In this document: positions 11,030 to 24,093 of the stretch, piece after piece
How positions within the stretch are numbered: the stretch's first letter is position 1
Layout: every line of letters begins with the position of its first letter
Assembly (NCBI GenBank): GCA_029891345.1
Contig: CM057002.1
Span: forward strand, 67,722,590 to 67,786,589
Reading direction: 5' to 3'
DNA: 64,000 nucleotides
Source: Dryococelus australis
Lineage: Eukaryota > Arthropoda > Insecta > Phasmatodea > Phasmatidae
Notes under the pieces: model-generated
The model's input: the letters and a program-made list of their open reading frames with translations, nothing else
Told to the model about the DNA's origin: nothing
Database searches by the model: none
Program-made: the position numbers and the translations under genes

Positions 11030-11400
11030 CGTACCAGGTTATTTCCTATATGTATTAAATACCTCATATAATACAAGTGTTTTATACTTCTGTTAACATA
11101 AAAGTACCCTATTTCTTCTGAAATATAACTTTTAGTTATATTTTATCTATAGATAAAAAAATTTAATCTGTAATTAATACGAATAAAGACAGAGACAAAA
11201 TAGGTTTGTTGATAATGTCCAGTAAGAAATAATTTTTACGCAAAATATTATTACATTAAGTGCGCACGAATGCAGTGCGTTGGCTCTCTGGTTTAATTAT
11301 CTAAGGTTTTTTTTTGCATGAGGTGGAGGAATATCCTGAAAGTAGAACTTTAGAAGGGTTTCAGAAAAGTTAAAAATAACCATGTATGGAGTATATCCTG
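11030..11400 (+). mobile_element. MITE family X, 3' part
   Basis: Shared blocks in family order: 'caagtgttttatacttctgt', 'gttgataatgtccagtaaga', 'gtgcgcacgaatgcagtgcg', 'gaggtggaggaatatcctg' and 'gtagaactttagaagggttt'. It is unbroken at the point where the 8.5-kb copy is interrupted. A SINE-1 follows at 11,440. Confidence 0.8.
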
Positions 11401-11439
11401 AACTACATTTACAAACTTTTAAATATGACTCGATACCCG

Positions 11440-11673
11440 GAGTTGAGTGGAGAGATTTGGGCGGCTCTTGACATCAAGGTCTTGAGAGCCGAAAAAGGGT
11501 GAAGTGAGGTGAGTACAGAGCAGCGGCGGAATGCAAGGGCGGGAAAATACTGAGAAAACTCGCCGACCAGTGGCATCGTCCGGCACGATTCCTGGGAGTG
11601 ACCCAGCCATGGACTGAACCCAGTTTGCCATGGTGGGAGGTGAGCAGTCTAACCGCTTAACTACCGCGGCCTC
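11440..11673 (-). mobile_element. SINE-1, near full length
   Basis: On the minus strand the tRNA-like head is at 11,673. The body (CCGGACGATGCCACTGGTCG-type block) follows, then the tail ending 'agagccgcccaaatctct' at about 11,450. The head retains the 'ggtagttaagcggttagact' region and a B-box-like 'gggttcagtcc'. A few bases of the body are lost around 11,545. Confidence 0.9.
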
Positions 11674-13008
11674 TACATGTGTAAATAATAAGAGTTAACA
11701 TAAACGGCGAAATTACACGATACTATTTGTAACGGCATGTGTACCTACATACCGGTGAAATACAAATATGGCGTGAAGGAAGGTCAATTGTGTTCCAATA
11801 TGCCGGTTGTAGGAAGACGTGTGTACTGTGAGACAGACGAGGCTGTTGCTCTCAGCGCGCCCTGGGACTGCCAACTCAACACTTGACACTTACAGAGCTC
11901 ACTGCGAAGTGTTTACATACACTTGTCAGATGATTCGTTAAGAAATATAAGGTCGAAAACTAAATATGACATATTATCTAACGTTATCATAACGGAGAGA
12001 TACACCTTTAAAAATTATCATTCAGAGTGATTTTCATCTACAAAAGTTCAGAAACTAAGTGATATTAATGAACAAAAGTGCGAATAATGTTATCTAATTG
12101 ACATCTGTCTATTGTGAACGCTCGATGTGTGATAACAACATCCGTCATTAGATTGCACACATAGTGAGCCACCTACGTCACCCTTTAAAAGTGGCATAAT
12201 TTCTGAACAACCTTTGCTGAGAGTGTTGCATCAAGTCAACATTTTGTGTTCCTTTAACGTACACGTGATTAATGCACGACAACAAACCCTAAACAACTCC
12301 GTATTGGACACTTGAGTTTCTAATGAGATGGACCCCCCCCCCCCTCTTGTACACCTAATGACGGACAATGTTACACCCGGCCAAATGTTCTTATTTGGCA
12401 GGTATCAAATTACGATAATACTATTCACGAATATGTAGTTTAGTTCATGAAGTTTCTCATATTTGGTAAATAACAAATACTAATCCTCAGTTTTCATGAG
12501 CGCGCCTGTCCCATTACAAATCAAGTTACGATGTAGTTAGGTCATGCTACGTTTTCTACAATATTTTTAATAACAGACCATCACACAAAGTTTATACTTG
12601 TTATCCACTTTATATCCAATCCAGGATAAACCTGCAATTTTTTTTTCACTCATTAGGGTTATAATTCACAGATATTGACGTATTTATACTTCTATGGCAG
12701 TTTCACAGTGACACCAGGTGGACAGCCATAACCACACAGCGTAGTGTCGATGTTTACACGAGTATGTAGAAGTATGCACTGCGGACTAAGGGAAGGACTT
12801 TCCAAAGTGTACGGCCGAGCGTGCGTGTCTGGCACAAAGGAAGTTATTGCATTTGAATGGTGCAAGGAGTGGACGGGATAATAACTGGAAAACACAAGGA
12901 ACTGTCTATACCAGTCACATATCACCGCGATGTCTACGGTCACAGGCTGTTCCAGTCTGTGTTCAGCCAATGAGGCTTCAATATACACAGAGTTTTTGCG
13001 AGCAGGTG
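11674..13008. other. No gene seen; one poly-C run
   Basis: Contains a C homopolymer at about 12,331-12,344. A 98-codon minus frame (12,692-12,988) has a fairly ordinary composition but no recognisable domain. No other repeat identified. Confidence 0.5.
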
Positions 13009-13238
13009 TAGGTTATTCACGGTAAAGTGAACACTTTTGAAAGCTGTCTCGTTGGGATAATAGTCTACAAATATTTTATTGTAGACATATATGTTAACTT
13101 CCGAGTGCGTTGGAATGTATACACTGTGTTTGTTATTTCCATTACATTTTTTTTTTAAATGGTGGTTAAGGGATAAAAAATAAGTGAAACAAACTAACTA
13201 GGGTCTTAAAAGTGCTCTCTTTACCGTGAACACTATAT
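13009..13238. mobile_element. MITE family A, short form
   Basis: The left end 'ggttattcacggtaaagtga' and the right end 'agtgctctctttaccgtgaa' are inverted repeats. The interior resembles the 8.5-kb copy: 'ataatagtc' near the left end, and 'gttaacttccgagtgcgttg' where that copy has 'gttaacttccgagtaagttg'. No coding capacity. Confidence 0.85.
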
Positions 13239-13302
13239 AACTGGACACGCGAATATTTTTTAGTTTTTAATTACTACAGCATTAGGACCGAAATATTTCG
13301 AG

Positions 13303-13866
13303 AGTAGTTATGTACTCCGCAGTCCTGTGTACACTGGAGCCTTAGAGTTGATCTATGTTCCGCGGTCCTGTGTACACTACACTAGAGCCTCAGAATCGAT
13401 GTGCACGACGTGGTCCTGTATACACTAGAGTCTCAGAGTTGAAATGTACTCTGCGGTCTTCTGTACACAAGAGCCTCAGAGTTGGTCTGTAATCTGCGAT
13501 ACTGTGTACACTAGGGCCTCAGAGTTGATCTGTATTCCACAGTCATGTACATTAGAGCCTAATAGTTTATCTGTAATCCACGGTCCAGTGTGCACTAGAG
13601 CCCCAGAGTAGACCTTCACTCCGCGGTCCTGTGTACACTAGAGCCTCAGAGTTGAAGTGTACTCTTCGGTCCTCTGTACACCACAGCATAAGAGTTGATT
13701 CCATACTCCGTGGTCCTGTGTACACTAGAGCCTCAGAGTTGACCTGTACTCCACGGTCCTGTGTACTTTAGAGCCCCAGAGTAGATCTGTACTCCGTGGT
13801 CCTGTGTACACTATATCCTCAGAGTTTATTTGTACTCTGCAGTCCTCTGTATACTAGAGCCTTAGT
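13303..13866. repeat. 43-bp minisatellite, about 13 units
   Basis: Head-to-tail units of about 43 bp with core 'cctgtgtacactagagcctc' followed by 'agagttgatctgtactccg'. Units differ by substitutions and small indels, for example an extra 'actac' in the second unit and a shortened unit near 13,545. It lies about 1.1 kb before the 32-bp satellite and shares no unit sequence with it. Confidence 0.93.
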
Positions 13867-15006
13867 TATTCGTACATTAAATGGCGTCTTAGTGAGAGCC
13901 AGTTAAAATAAATCTCCACGCTACCGGGGTGTCTATTAAACTATGCGTAGAGACCTATAATTTTTGTAGACTGTGTGAATTGGTGTACATAGAGGAGAGA
14001 CCTGTAAAATCGTTCATCATTGCGACTCTGGTTATACTTTAAACAAACTTACGTCTTCGTAGCGTTTGCCATTGGATCATAATTTCCCGATACGAAGTGG
14101 AAAACTCTACCCTAATGAATAAACAGTGCACATTTGTATGGCCCAATCACGTGCAAGTTAATCACAAAGGAAACGTCTTCGCACCTAGGGCAACAACCAA
14201 TGCACAAATGATATCGGTTGAAGTAAGTAAAGGACTGTGAAGTCTAACAGGAAGCCTGGTAATGTCACGAATTTTGCATGATTCTGATTATGAAACATTT
14301 GAAATGTAACTCAATGTACGGATGTTTGAAGTCTAACTTGATCTCAAATAAGTTCGTGAGACTTCCTGCTCCTAGTCATGTGACGAGGCAGTGTGTATAA
14401 GTACAGACGAACCAGTTACTAAGTAGCGTGTCTTCAGTTTACTTTCGGATGCTGGTTAGTGCGTGCCACGAAATATTCCTTGATATATTTGATTTCAGTT
14501 AGCTTGTTAGACTCCGTTGATTAAACCCACTCAACACCAGTGTTCAATGTTGTGTATGTGTTGTTATATGTCCAGCATGTTCACTGTGAGCCTCTGACTA
14601 ATAACACAAGCCCAAGACCGCTGGCACATGTCAAACTACGAGCATACGCCATCTTGTATTATAGTCTGCAGTCACCAAATAACGCGAGTATTGCACGTCT
14701 ACGTTTACACTATACTGTCACTGATGTCATTCATTTTAGTTTGTTTATAGTAAATTTCATTTGCTACTAGCAGAACTGTCCTGCCTTGCACGGGTGTAAG
14801 GGGGCTGTGAGAGATACCCGACACACGACATGTATACATGTAGGCCTATACATACACTCTAAACACTTCTTTTTTACTTTTACAAGAAAATTCCTTGAAA
14901 ACCCAGTTGCCAAGAAAAGGCTTTGTAAAACTACAAACAGTTTTCTTGTAAAAACTGCAAAACATATATTTGTAATATTACAAATGATAGCATTGTAATA
15001 TCCAAA
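13867..15006. other. No gene; one TATA-like word
   Basis: Single-copy-looking sequence. A 'gtgtataagtacag' word at about 14,393 is followed some 38 bp later by 'cttcagttt', reminiscent of a TATA box and an arthropod initiator. The spacing is longer than usual. The last 200 bp become AT-rich and lead into the satellite. Confidence 0.4.
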
Positions 15007-18000
15007 AATGTAGGAATAGTTAGTCTCCTATATCTAGTATTGTAAGAATAGTTAGTCTCTATCTAGTACTGTAGGAATACTTAGTTTCCTATATCTAGTT
15101 CTGAAGGAATAGTTAGTTTCCTATATGTAGTACAGTATCAATAGTTAGACTCCTATATCTAGTAATATAGAAATATGTTAGTTTCCCATATCTAATACTG
15201 TAGGAATAGTTAGTCTCCTATATCTAGTAGTTTAGGAATAGTAAGTCTCCTATATGTAGTACTGAAGGAAAAGTTAGTCTCCTAAATATAATTCTGTAGG
15301 AATAGTTAGTTTCCTATAACCAGAACTGTAGGATTGGTAATTTTTCTATACCTGGTAAAGTAGGAACAGTTAGTCTCCTATATACAGTATTGTAGGAATA
15401 GTTATTCTCCTATATCTAGAACAATAGGAAAAGTAAGTTTCCTATATCTAGTATTGTAGGTATAGATAGCCTTCTATATCTTGTACTTAAGGAACAGTTA
15501 GTTTCCTATTTCTAGTAATGTAAGAATAATTAGTCTCCTTTATCTAGTAGCAATGTAGGAATAGTTAGTCATCTATATATAGTACCGTTGGAATAGATAG
15601 TCTCCATTACCTAGTAAGTATTAAAAAGTTAGTCTATTATATATAGTACAGTAGGAATAGTTAGTCTCCTATATATAGTACTGTAGGAATGGTAAGTCTC
15701 CTATGTATACAGTATTGAAGACATAGTTAGTCTCCTATATCTAGTAATGTAGGAATAGTTAGTCTCCCGCATATAGTACTGTAGGGATACTAAATTTTCT
15801 ATATATTACTGTAGGAATAGATAATCACCTATATATAGTACAGTAGGAATAGTTAGTCTCCTATATTCAGTAATATAGGAATAGTTAGTCTCCTATGTAT
15901 AGTACTGAATGAATAGTTAGTGTCCAATATCTAATAATGTAAGAATAGTTAGTTTCCTATATCTAGTACGTTAGGAGTAATTAGTTTACTATTTCTAGTA
16001 ATGTAGGAATAGTTAGTCTCCTATATCTAGTATTGCAGAAAATGTTATTCTACTATAATTAGTATCGTGGGAATAGTTATTTCCCGATATCTAGTAATGT
16101 AGGAATAGTTAGTCTCCTATATCTAGTAATGTAGGGATAGTTAGTCTTCTATATATAGTACTGAAGCAATAATTAGATTCCTATATCTACTATTGTAGGA
16201 ATAGTTAGTCTTCTATATATAGTTATATAGGAATACTTACTCTACCGTATATAGTACTGCAGGAATAGTTAATTTCCTATATATAGTACTGTAGGAAAAG
16301 TAGTCTCCTATACATATAACCTTAGGAATAGTTAGTCTCCTATAACCAGTCCTGTAGGAATAGTTATTCTCCTGTATTGAAGGAATAGTTAGTCTCCTAT
16401 ATGTAGAAGTGTAGGAATAATTATTCAACTATTACTAGAACTGTAGGAATAGTTCGTTTTCTATATCTAGAATTGGAGGAATTGTAAGTTAACTAAATCT
16501 AGTAATAGGAATAGTTAGTCTCCTATATCTAGTATTGGAGGAACAGTTGCTCCCCTATATCTGGTATTGTAGGAATGGTTAGTTTCCTATATTTACAACT
16601 GTAGGAATAGTTAGTATCTTATATCTAGTACTGCAGGTATAGTTAATTTCCTATATCTAGTACTAGAGGAGTTGTTAGTCTCCTATATATTACTGTAGGA
16701 ATAGTTAGTTACCTGTAACTAATACTGTAGGAATTGATAGTCACCTATTTACATTAATGTAGAAATAATTAGTCTCCCGTATATAGTACTGAAGGCACAG
16801 TTAGTCTCCTATATCTAGTACTGAAGGCATAGTAAGTTTCCTATATCTAGTAATGTAGAAATGGTTAGTATCCTATTTCTAGTAATGTAGGGATAGTTAG
16901 TCTAATATAACCAGAATTGTAGGAATAACTAGTCTCTATCTAGTACTGTAGCAATAGTAAGTCTTACTTATCTAATACTGTAGGAATAGTTAATCTCCTA
17001 TATCTAATATTGTTGGAATTGTTAGTTACCTATATATGATACTGCAAGAATGGATAGTATCCTATATTTAGTGATGTAGGTATAGATAGTCTCTTATATC
17101 AAATATTGTAGCAATAGTTAGTCTCTATCTAGTTCTATAGGAATAGTTAGGTTCCTGAATCTAGTTCTGTAGGAATAATTAGTTTCCTATATCTAGTACA
17201 GAATTAATTTTTAGACCACTATATCTAGAAATGTATGAATATGCTAGTCTCCCATATTTAATACTCTAGGAATAGTTAGTCTCTTATATCTAATAATTTA
17301 GGAATAGTTAGTCTCCTATATATAGTATTGTAGGAATAGTAAGTCTCCTATATCTAATACTGTAGGAATAGATAGTGTCCTTTTTCTAGTACGGTAGGAA
17401 TTGTTAATCTCCTATATCTACGACTGAATGAATAGTATGTCTCCAATATCTACTAATGTAGGAATAGTTATTCTCCAATGTCTACTACTGTAGGAACAGT
17501 TAGTCTCCTGCATCTACTAATTTATCAATAGTTAGCCTCCTACATATAGTGATGTAGGAATAATTAGTCACTTATTTAGTACTGTAGGAATAGTTAGTTT
17601 CCTAAATCTAGTATTGAAGGAATAGTTAGTTACCTATAATTAGTTATAGGAATAGTTAGTCTCCTATATCTAGTGTTGTAGGAACAGTTACTCTTCTATA
17701 TCTAGTACTGTAGGAATACTTATTTTCCTATATCCACAACTGTATGAATAGTTAGTTTCCTGTATCTAGTACTGTAGATATAGTTAGTTTCCTATATCTA
17801 GCACTGTAGGAGTAGTTAGTCTCCCATATAGAAATGTAGAAATAATTAGTCTCTCATATCTACTACTGCAGGATTAGTTAGTCTCCTATATCTAGTAATG
17901 TAAGAATAGTTATTCTCCTATATAAAGTACTGCAGGAAGTATAAGTCTCCTAATTCTAGTATTGTAGGAATATATGGTTTCCTATATCTAGTACAGTAGG

Positions 18001-21000
18001 AAAAGTTATTTTCATATATCTGGGAATGTAGGAATAGTTGGTCTCATAAATCTAGTACTGTGAGAATAGTTAGTTTCCTATAACTAATACTGTAGGAATA
18101 GTAAGTCTCCTATATCTAGTAATGTAGAAATAGACAGTCTCCTGTATGTAGTACTGTAGGAACAGTTTGTCTCCTTTATCTAGTACTGTAGGAATAGTTA
18201 GTTTCCTATATCTAGTACTGTAGGAATGTTTAGTGTCCTATATCTAGTGATATATAAATAGTTAGTCTTCTATATCTAGTAATGTAGGAATAGTTTGACT
18301 CTATCTAGTTCTGTAGGAATAGTTAGTTTTCTATTTCTAGTTCTGTAAGTATAGTTAGTTTCCAATATCTAGTACAGTAGGAATAGTTAGACTACTATAT
18401 CTAGCAATGTAGGAATATGATAGACTCACATATCTAATACTGTGGGAATGGTTAGTGTACAATATCTAGTAATATAGGAATAGTTAGTCTTCTATATCTA
18501 GTATTGTTGGAATTGTTATACTATTATATCTAGAACAATAGGAAAAGCGAATTTTCTATATCTAGTACTGTTTAGTGTAGATAGTCTCCTATATCTAGTA
18601 CTTTAGGAATAGTTAGTTTCCTATATCTAGCAATGTAGGAATAGTTAGTCTGCTTTATCTACTAATGAAGTAATAGTTTGATTCCCATATCTAGTAATGA
18701 AATAATAGTTAGTCATCTATATCTAGTAATGTAGGAATAGTGAGTATACTATATATAATACTGTAGGAATAGTTAGTTTCCTACATTTACTACTGTTGGA
18801 ATAGTTAGTCTCCTTTATCTTTTAATGTCGGAATAGTTAGTCTCCTGTACTTAGTGCTGTAGGAATATTTAATTTCCTATATATATTACTGTAGGAGAAA
18901 ATAGTCTCGTATATATAGTACTGTAAGAATAATTAGTCTGCTATAACCAGTACTGTGGTGATAGTTAGTATTCTATATCTACTACTGTAGGACAAGTTAG
19001 TTTTCTTTATCTAGGTATCTAGGAATAGTTAGTGTACTATTTCTAGTACTATAAGAATTGTAAGTCTCCTATGTCTAGAACTGTAGGAATAGTTAGTCTC
19101 CAATATCTAGTAATGTAGGAAAAGTAAGTCTCCTATATCTAGTACTGTAGGAATGGTTAGTTTTCAATATATAGTACTGTGGGAACAGTTAATTTCCTAT
19201 ATATAGTAATGTAGAAGTAATTAGTCTCTTATATATAGTACTGTAATTTCCATTATCTAGTAATGAAGAAATATTTAGTCTCTTATATATAGTACTATAG
19301 GAATAGTTCGTCTTTTATATCCAGTACTGTAGGAATAGTTCGTATTTTATCTATAGTACTGTAGGACTAGATTATCTCCTATATTAAGAAATGTAGGAAT
19401 AGTTAGTCTCCCATATCTAGTACAGTTGGAATTGCTGGTTTACTATAAGTAGTATTGTAGGAATAGTTAGTCTCATATATCTTGTAGTGTAGGAATAGTT
19501 TTGTCACTTATACCTCGTACCATAGTTAAAGTTTGTCTTTTATATTCAGTGCAGTAGAAATATCTATTTTCTTCTATCTAGTTCTGTAGTAATAGTTAGT
19601 TTACTATATCTAGTACTGAAGGAATAGTTTTTTTAATATACCTAGTTCTGTAGGATTAGGAAGTTTCCTATATCTTGTATTGTTGGAATAGTTAGTTTGC
19701 TGTATCTAGTACTGTAGGAATAGTTAGTCTCCTATATATAGGACTGAAGTAATAGTTGGTCTCCTATATCTAATAAATGTAGGAATATTTAGTCTCCCAT
19801 ATCTAGTACTGTAGCTATTGTTAGTCTCCTATATCTAGTACTGTGAGAATAGTTTGTTTCCTATATCTAGTAAAGTATAAATCGTTTGCCTCCTATATCT
19901 AGTACTGTAGGAATAGTTAGTTTCCTATGTGTAGTACTGTAGGAATTGTTAGTCTCCTATATCTAGTAATGTATGAAAATTTAGTCCCCTATTAATAGTA
20001 CTGAAGGAATAGAAAGTTTCCTATATCATTGATTGTAGTAATAGTTAGTATCCTATATCTAGAACTGTAGGATCAGTTAGTTTCCTATATCTAGTACTGT
20101 AAAGATATTTAGATTCTATATCTATTACGGTAAAAATGGTTAGTCTCCTATATCTAGTAATGTAGGAACGGTTAGTTTCCTGTATCTAGTACTAAAGGAA
20201 TAGTAAGTCTCCTAAATCTAGTAATGTAGGAATAGCTAGTCTCATATCTCTAGAAATTTAAGAACACTTAGTCTTCTATATATTACTATAGGGATAGTTA
20301 TTCTCCTATATCTTGTACAGCAGGGATATTTAGTCTTCTATTTGTAGTACTGAAAGAAAACTTAGTATAATATATCTAGTAATGTAGGAACAGTAAGCCT
20401 CACAATTGTAGTACTGATGGAGTAGTTAGTTTCCTATTCCTTTTACTGTAGGTATAGCTAGTTTCCTATATCTAGTAACGGAAAAATAGTTAGTCTTCTA
20501 TATATAGTATATAAGCAATAGTTAGATTCCTATATCTATGAATGTAGGAGAATTATCCTCCTATATATAGTACTGTAGCAATAGTTAGATTCCTATATCT
20601 ATTAATGTAGGAAAAGTTAGTCTTCTATATCTAGTATTGTAGGAATGGTATGTTTCCAATATCTAGTACTGTAGGGATAGTTGATTTTCTATATATAGTA
20701 ATTAAGGAATTGGTAGTCTCTTATATCTAGTACTATAGGCAGGCATATACAATTTCCGTTATCTAGTAATGAAAGATTACTTAGTCTCCTATATATAGCA
20801 TTATAGGAATTGTTCGTCCTTTATATCCAGTACTGCAGGAAGAGTTCGTATTTTATATATAGAACTGTAGGATTAGTTAGTCTCCTATAATAAGTACTGT
20901 AGGAATAGTAAGTCTCCTATAATAAGTACTGTAGGAATAGTTAGTCTCCCATATCTAGTACAGTAGGAATAGCTGGTTTCCTATATATGACTTGCAGGAA

Positions 21001-23575
21001 TAGTTAGTCTCATATATGTAGTACTATAGGAATAGTTTTGTCACTTCTATTAAATACCATAGGTATAGCCAGTCTCCTATATATAGTTGCATAAAAATAG
21101 TTATTTTCCTATATCGAGTACTGTAGAAATAGTTAGTGTACTATATCTACATCTGTAGGAATAGTTAGTTTCCTATATATATTACGGTAGGAATAGTTAG
21201 TTTCCTATGTCTAGAATGAAGGAATAGTTAGTCGCCTATATTTAGTACTGTAGAAATAGTTATTTTCTTATATCTAGTTCTGTAGTAATAGTTAGTGTAC
21301 TATATCATGTTCTGAAGGTATAGTTAGTTTACTACATCTAGTACTGAAGGAATATATAGTCTTCTATACCTACTAGTGTACAAATAGTAAGTTTCCTATA
21401 TCTAGTTCTGTTGGAAAAGTTGGTTTACTATATCTAGTTCTGTAGGAAGAGTTAGTATACTATATATAGTACTGAAGGTATAGTTAGTCTCCTATATATA
21501 GTATTGTAGGAATATTTAGTCTCCCATATCTAGTACTGTAGCAATAGTTAGTCGCCTATATCTAGTACAGTAGGAATAGTTAGTTACCTATATCTAGTAA
21601 TCTAGGAATAGTTAGTCTTCTATATCTAGTACAGTAGGAATAGTTAGTTTCCTATATCTAGTTATGTTCGAATAGTAAGTGTCCTATATCTAGTAATCTA
21701 GGAATAGTTAGTCTTCTATATCTAGTACAGTAGGAATAGTTAGTTTCCTATATCTAGTGATTTTGGAATAGTAAGTGTCCTATATCTAGTAATGTGGGAA
21801 TAGTTCGATTCCTGTGTGTAGAACTGTAGGAATTGTTAGTCTCCTATATCTAGTAATGTAGGAATAGTTAGTTTCCTATATGTAGTAATTAAGGAATAGT
21901 TTGTCTCCTATATCTAGTACAGTAGGAATAGGTAGTTTTCTCTATCTAGTACTGAAGAAATAGTTGGCCTCCTATATTTAGTACTATAGAAATAGTTAGA
22001 ATTTTATATCTAGTACTGCAGGAATAGTTAGTATCCTATATTAGGTACTGTAGAAATATATAGTCTTCCATATCTAGTACTGTAGGAATAGTTGGTTTCC
22101 TATATGTAGTATTGTAGTAGTACTTAGTCTCATATACCTAGTACTGTAGGGATAGTTTTGTCACCTATATATAGTACCGTAGTTATAATTAGTCTCTTAT
22201 ATCTAGAACTGTGGGAATAGTTAGTTTCCTATATTTGGTTCTGAAGGTGTAGTTTGTTTACTATATGTAGTACTGTAGGAATAGTTAGTTTACTATATCA
22301 AGTACCGAAGGAATAGTTAGTTAACTATACCTAGTACTGTAGGAATAATAAGTTTCCTATATCTAGTACTGTAGTAATGGTTAGTTTCCTATGTCTATTA
22401 CTGTAGGAATATTTATTCTCATATATATAGTACTGAAGGAATTGTTAGTCTCCTATATCTAGTACTGTAGGAATAGTTTTTTTCTTGTTTCTAGTTGTGT
22501 AGGAATATTTAGTTTCCGATATTTTGTAATGTAGGATAAATTTGTATCTCATTTAAGTACTATAGGGATAGTTAGTCTCCTATATATATATTTATGTACG
22601 AATAAGTAGTTTTCTACATCTACTACTGTGGGGATAGTTAGTCTCCTTTATCTAGTAATGTACGAATAGTTAGTCTCCTATATATAGTACTGAAGGAATA
22701 GTTAGTACCCTAAATCTGGTAATGAAGGATTAGTTAGTATCCTATATCTATAAATGAAGGAATCGTTAGTCTACTATATATAAAGTGCTGTAGTAATAGT
22801 TAGTTTCCAATATCTAGTAAAGTAGGAACAGTTTTTCACATATCTAGTACTATTGGAATAGTTAGTTTCCTCTATGTAGTACTGTAGGAATGGTTAGTTT
22901 CCTTTATCTGGTACTGTAGGAATGGTTAGTTTCCTATATCTAGTACTGTAGGAATAGTTAGTCTCCTATATATAGTACTGAAGGAATAGTTAGTCTCCTA
23001 TATATAGTACTGAAGGAATTTTAGTCTCCTATATCTAGTAATGTAGGTATATTTAATCTCCCATATCTAGTACTGTAGGAATATCTCTTCTCCTGTATCT
23101 AATAATATAGGAATCATTAGTGTCCTATGTCTAGTACTGTAAGAATGGTTGGTTTCCTATGTCTATTACTGTAGGAATATTTATTCACATATATATATAT
23201 ATATATAGTACTGAAGGAATTGTTAGTTTCCTATATCTACTAATGAAGCAATAGCTAGTCTCCTATAGCTAGTAATGCAGGAATAGTTAGTCTCCTATAT
23301 ATAGTACTGTAGGAATAGTTAGTCTCCTATATCTAGTAATGTAGGAATTGTTAGTCTCCTATATCTACTACTGCAGGAATAGTTAGTCTTCTATACCTAG
23401 TACTGTTTGAATAAATATTCTGTTATATGTAGTACTGTAGGAATAGTTTGTCTTTTATGGCCAGTACTGTAGGAATTGTTCGTCTTTTATATCTAGTACT
23501 GAAGGAATAGTTAGTCTCCTATATCTAGGAACGTAGGAATAGCAAGTCTTCCATATCTGGTAGTGTAGGAATACC
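15007..23575. repeat. 32-bp satellite array, 8.57 kb, about 268 units
   Basis: Essentially the whole interval is a head-to-tail 32-bp unit with strong drift between units. The unit has the architecture TAGGA-N10-TCCTA-N12. TAGGA and TCCTA are reverse complements, so every unit contains two overlapping dyads. The 12-bp spacer usually reads 'tatctagtactg' or 'tatctagtaatg', with the palindromes CTAG and AGTACT. Indels of a few bases are frequent. Some variants recur at exact multiples of 32 bp (see findings). No coding frame or insertion of a foreign element was seen. Confidence 0.98.
21590..21785. repeat. 96-bp higher-order repeat inside the satellite
   Basis: A three-unit block beginning 'tagtaatctaggaatag' and containing 'agtacagtaggaatagtta' occurs at about 21,595 and again at about 21,691, exactly 96 bp (3 x 32) later. 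The two copies are far more alike than neighbouring units, marking a recent local duplication. Confidence 0.85.
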
Positions 23576-23852
23576 AGTTATGTTGTTCTCTGTATTCACA
23601 CGCACCGCCGTCCTTCGGATTTTGATACACACTTGTTGTACACAGGGCACGACCTTTGTACTCAGTAGCATTTACTATGTTGGCTGCTATTCCTGGAATT
23701 GTTTAATTCTTTATTTGGTCTCAAGAGCCAATGAAATCTTCCTCAGTGTTAGCTCGTGTCGTCTTCTTTCCTTTTTTGTATCGCTGCGGTTACGATATTT
23801 AATCGAAGAGTTATGTTCTACATCGAGATTAAGTAAGATAATATACTTATGT

Positions 23853-24093
23853 AGGGCCACGTTGGCTGAGTAGTTAGCCTGCTTGCCTCCCACCAAAGCG
23901 AACTGAGTTATATTCCCATCCGGTACACTCCCGAATTTTTCAATTGGGAATTGTGTCTGACTATGTCGCTGGTCGGTGGGTTTTCTTGGAGATCTCCAGT
24001 TTCCCCCTCCCTCGTATTCCGGCGCTACTCCATTCTGACCTCATTTTAGCCCCACCGTTGTTAAGAGCCGCTCAACTATCTCCACTTTCCACC
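23853..24093 (+). mobile_element. SINE-1, near full length
   Basis: The head 'ggccacgttggctgagtagt' keeps an A-box-like 'tggctgagtagtt'. The B box is damaged ('gagttatattccc'). The body ('gactatgtcgctggtcggtg', 'ggttttcttggagatctcc') and the tail ('gttaagagccgctcaac') are present. It lies 280 bp after the end of the satellite. Confidence 0.9.

Noticed and set aside
12692-12988. 98-codon minus frame
   Set aside because: Composition is acceptable but there is no recognised domain, splice sites or supporting neighbour.
14237-14540. Solo LTR or promoter with TATA and initiator words
   Set aside because: The TATA-to-initiator distance is too long, and no duplication or terminal TG/CA pair was established.
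16237-16428. 63-codon minus-strand frame with repeated YRRLTIP peptide
   Set aside because: It is the translation of two diverged satellite units (32 bp x 3 = 96 bp = 32 residues), with no coding evidence.
23580-23873. 97-codon hydrophobic frame just after the satellite
   Set aside because: It runs into the head of the SINE-1 copy at 23,853 and has no recognisable features beyond hydrophobicity.
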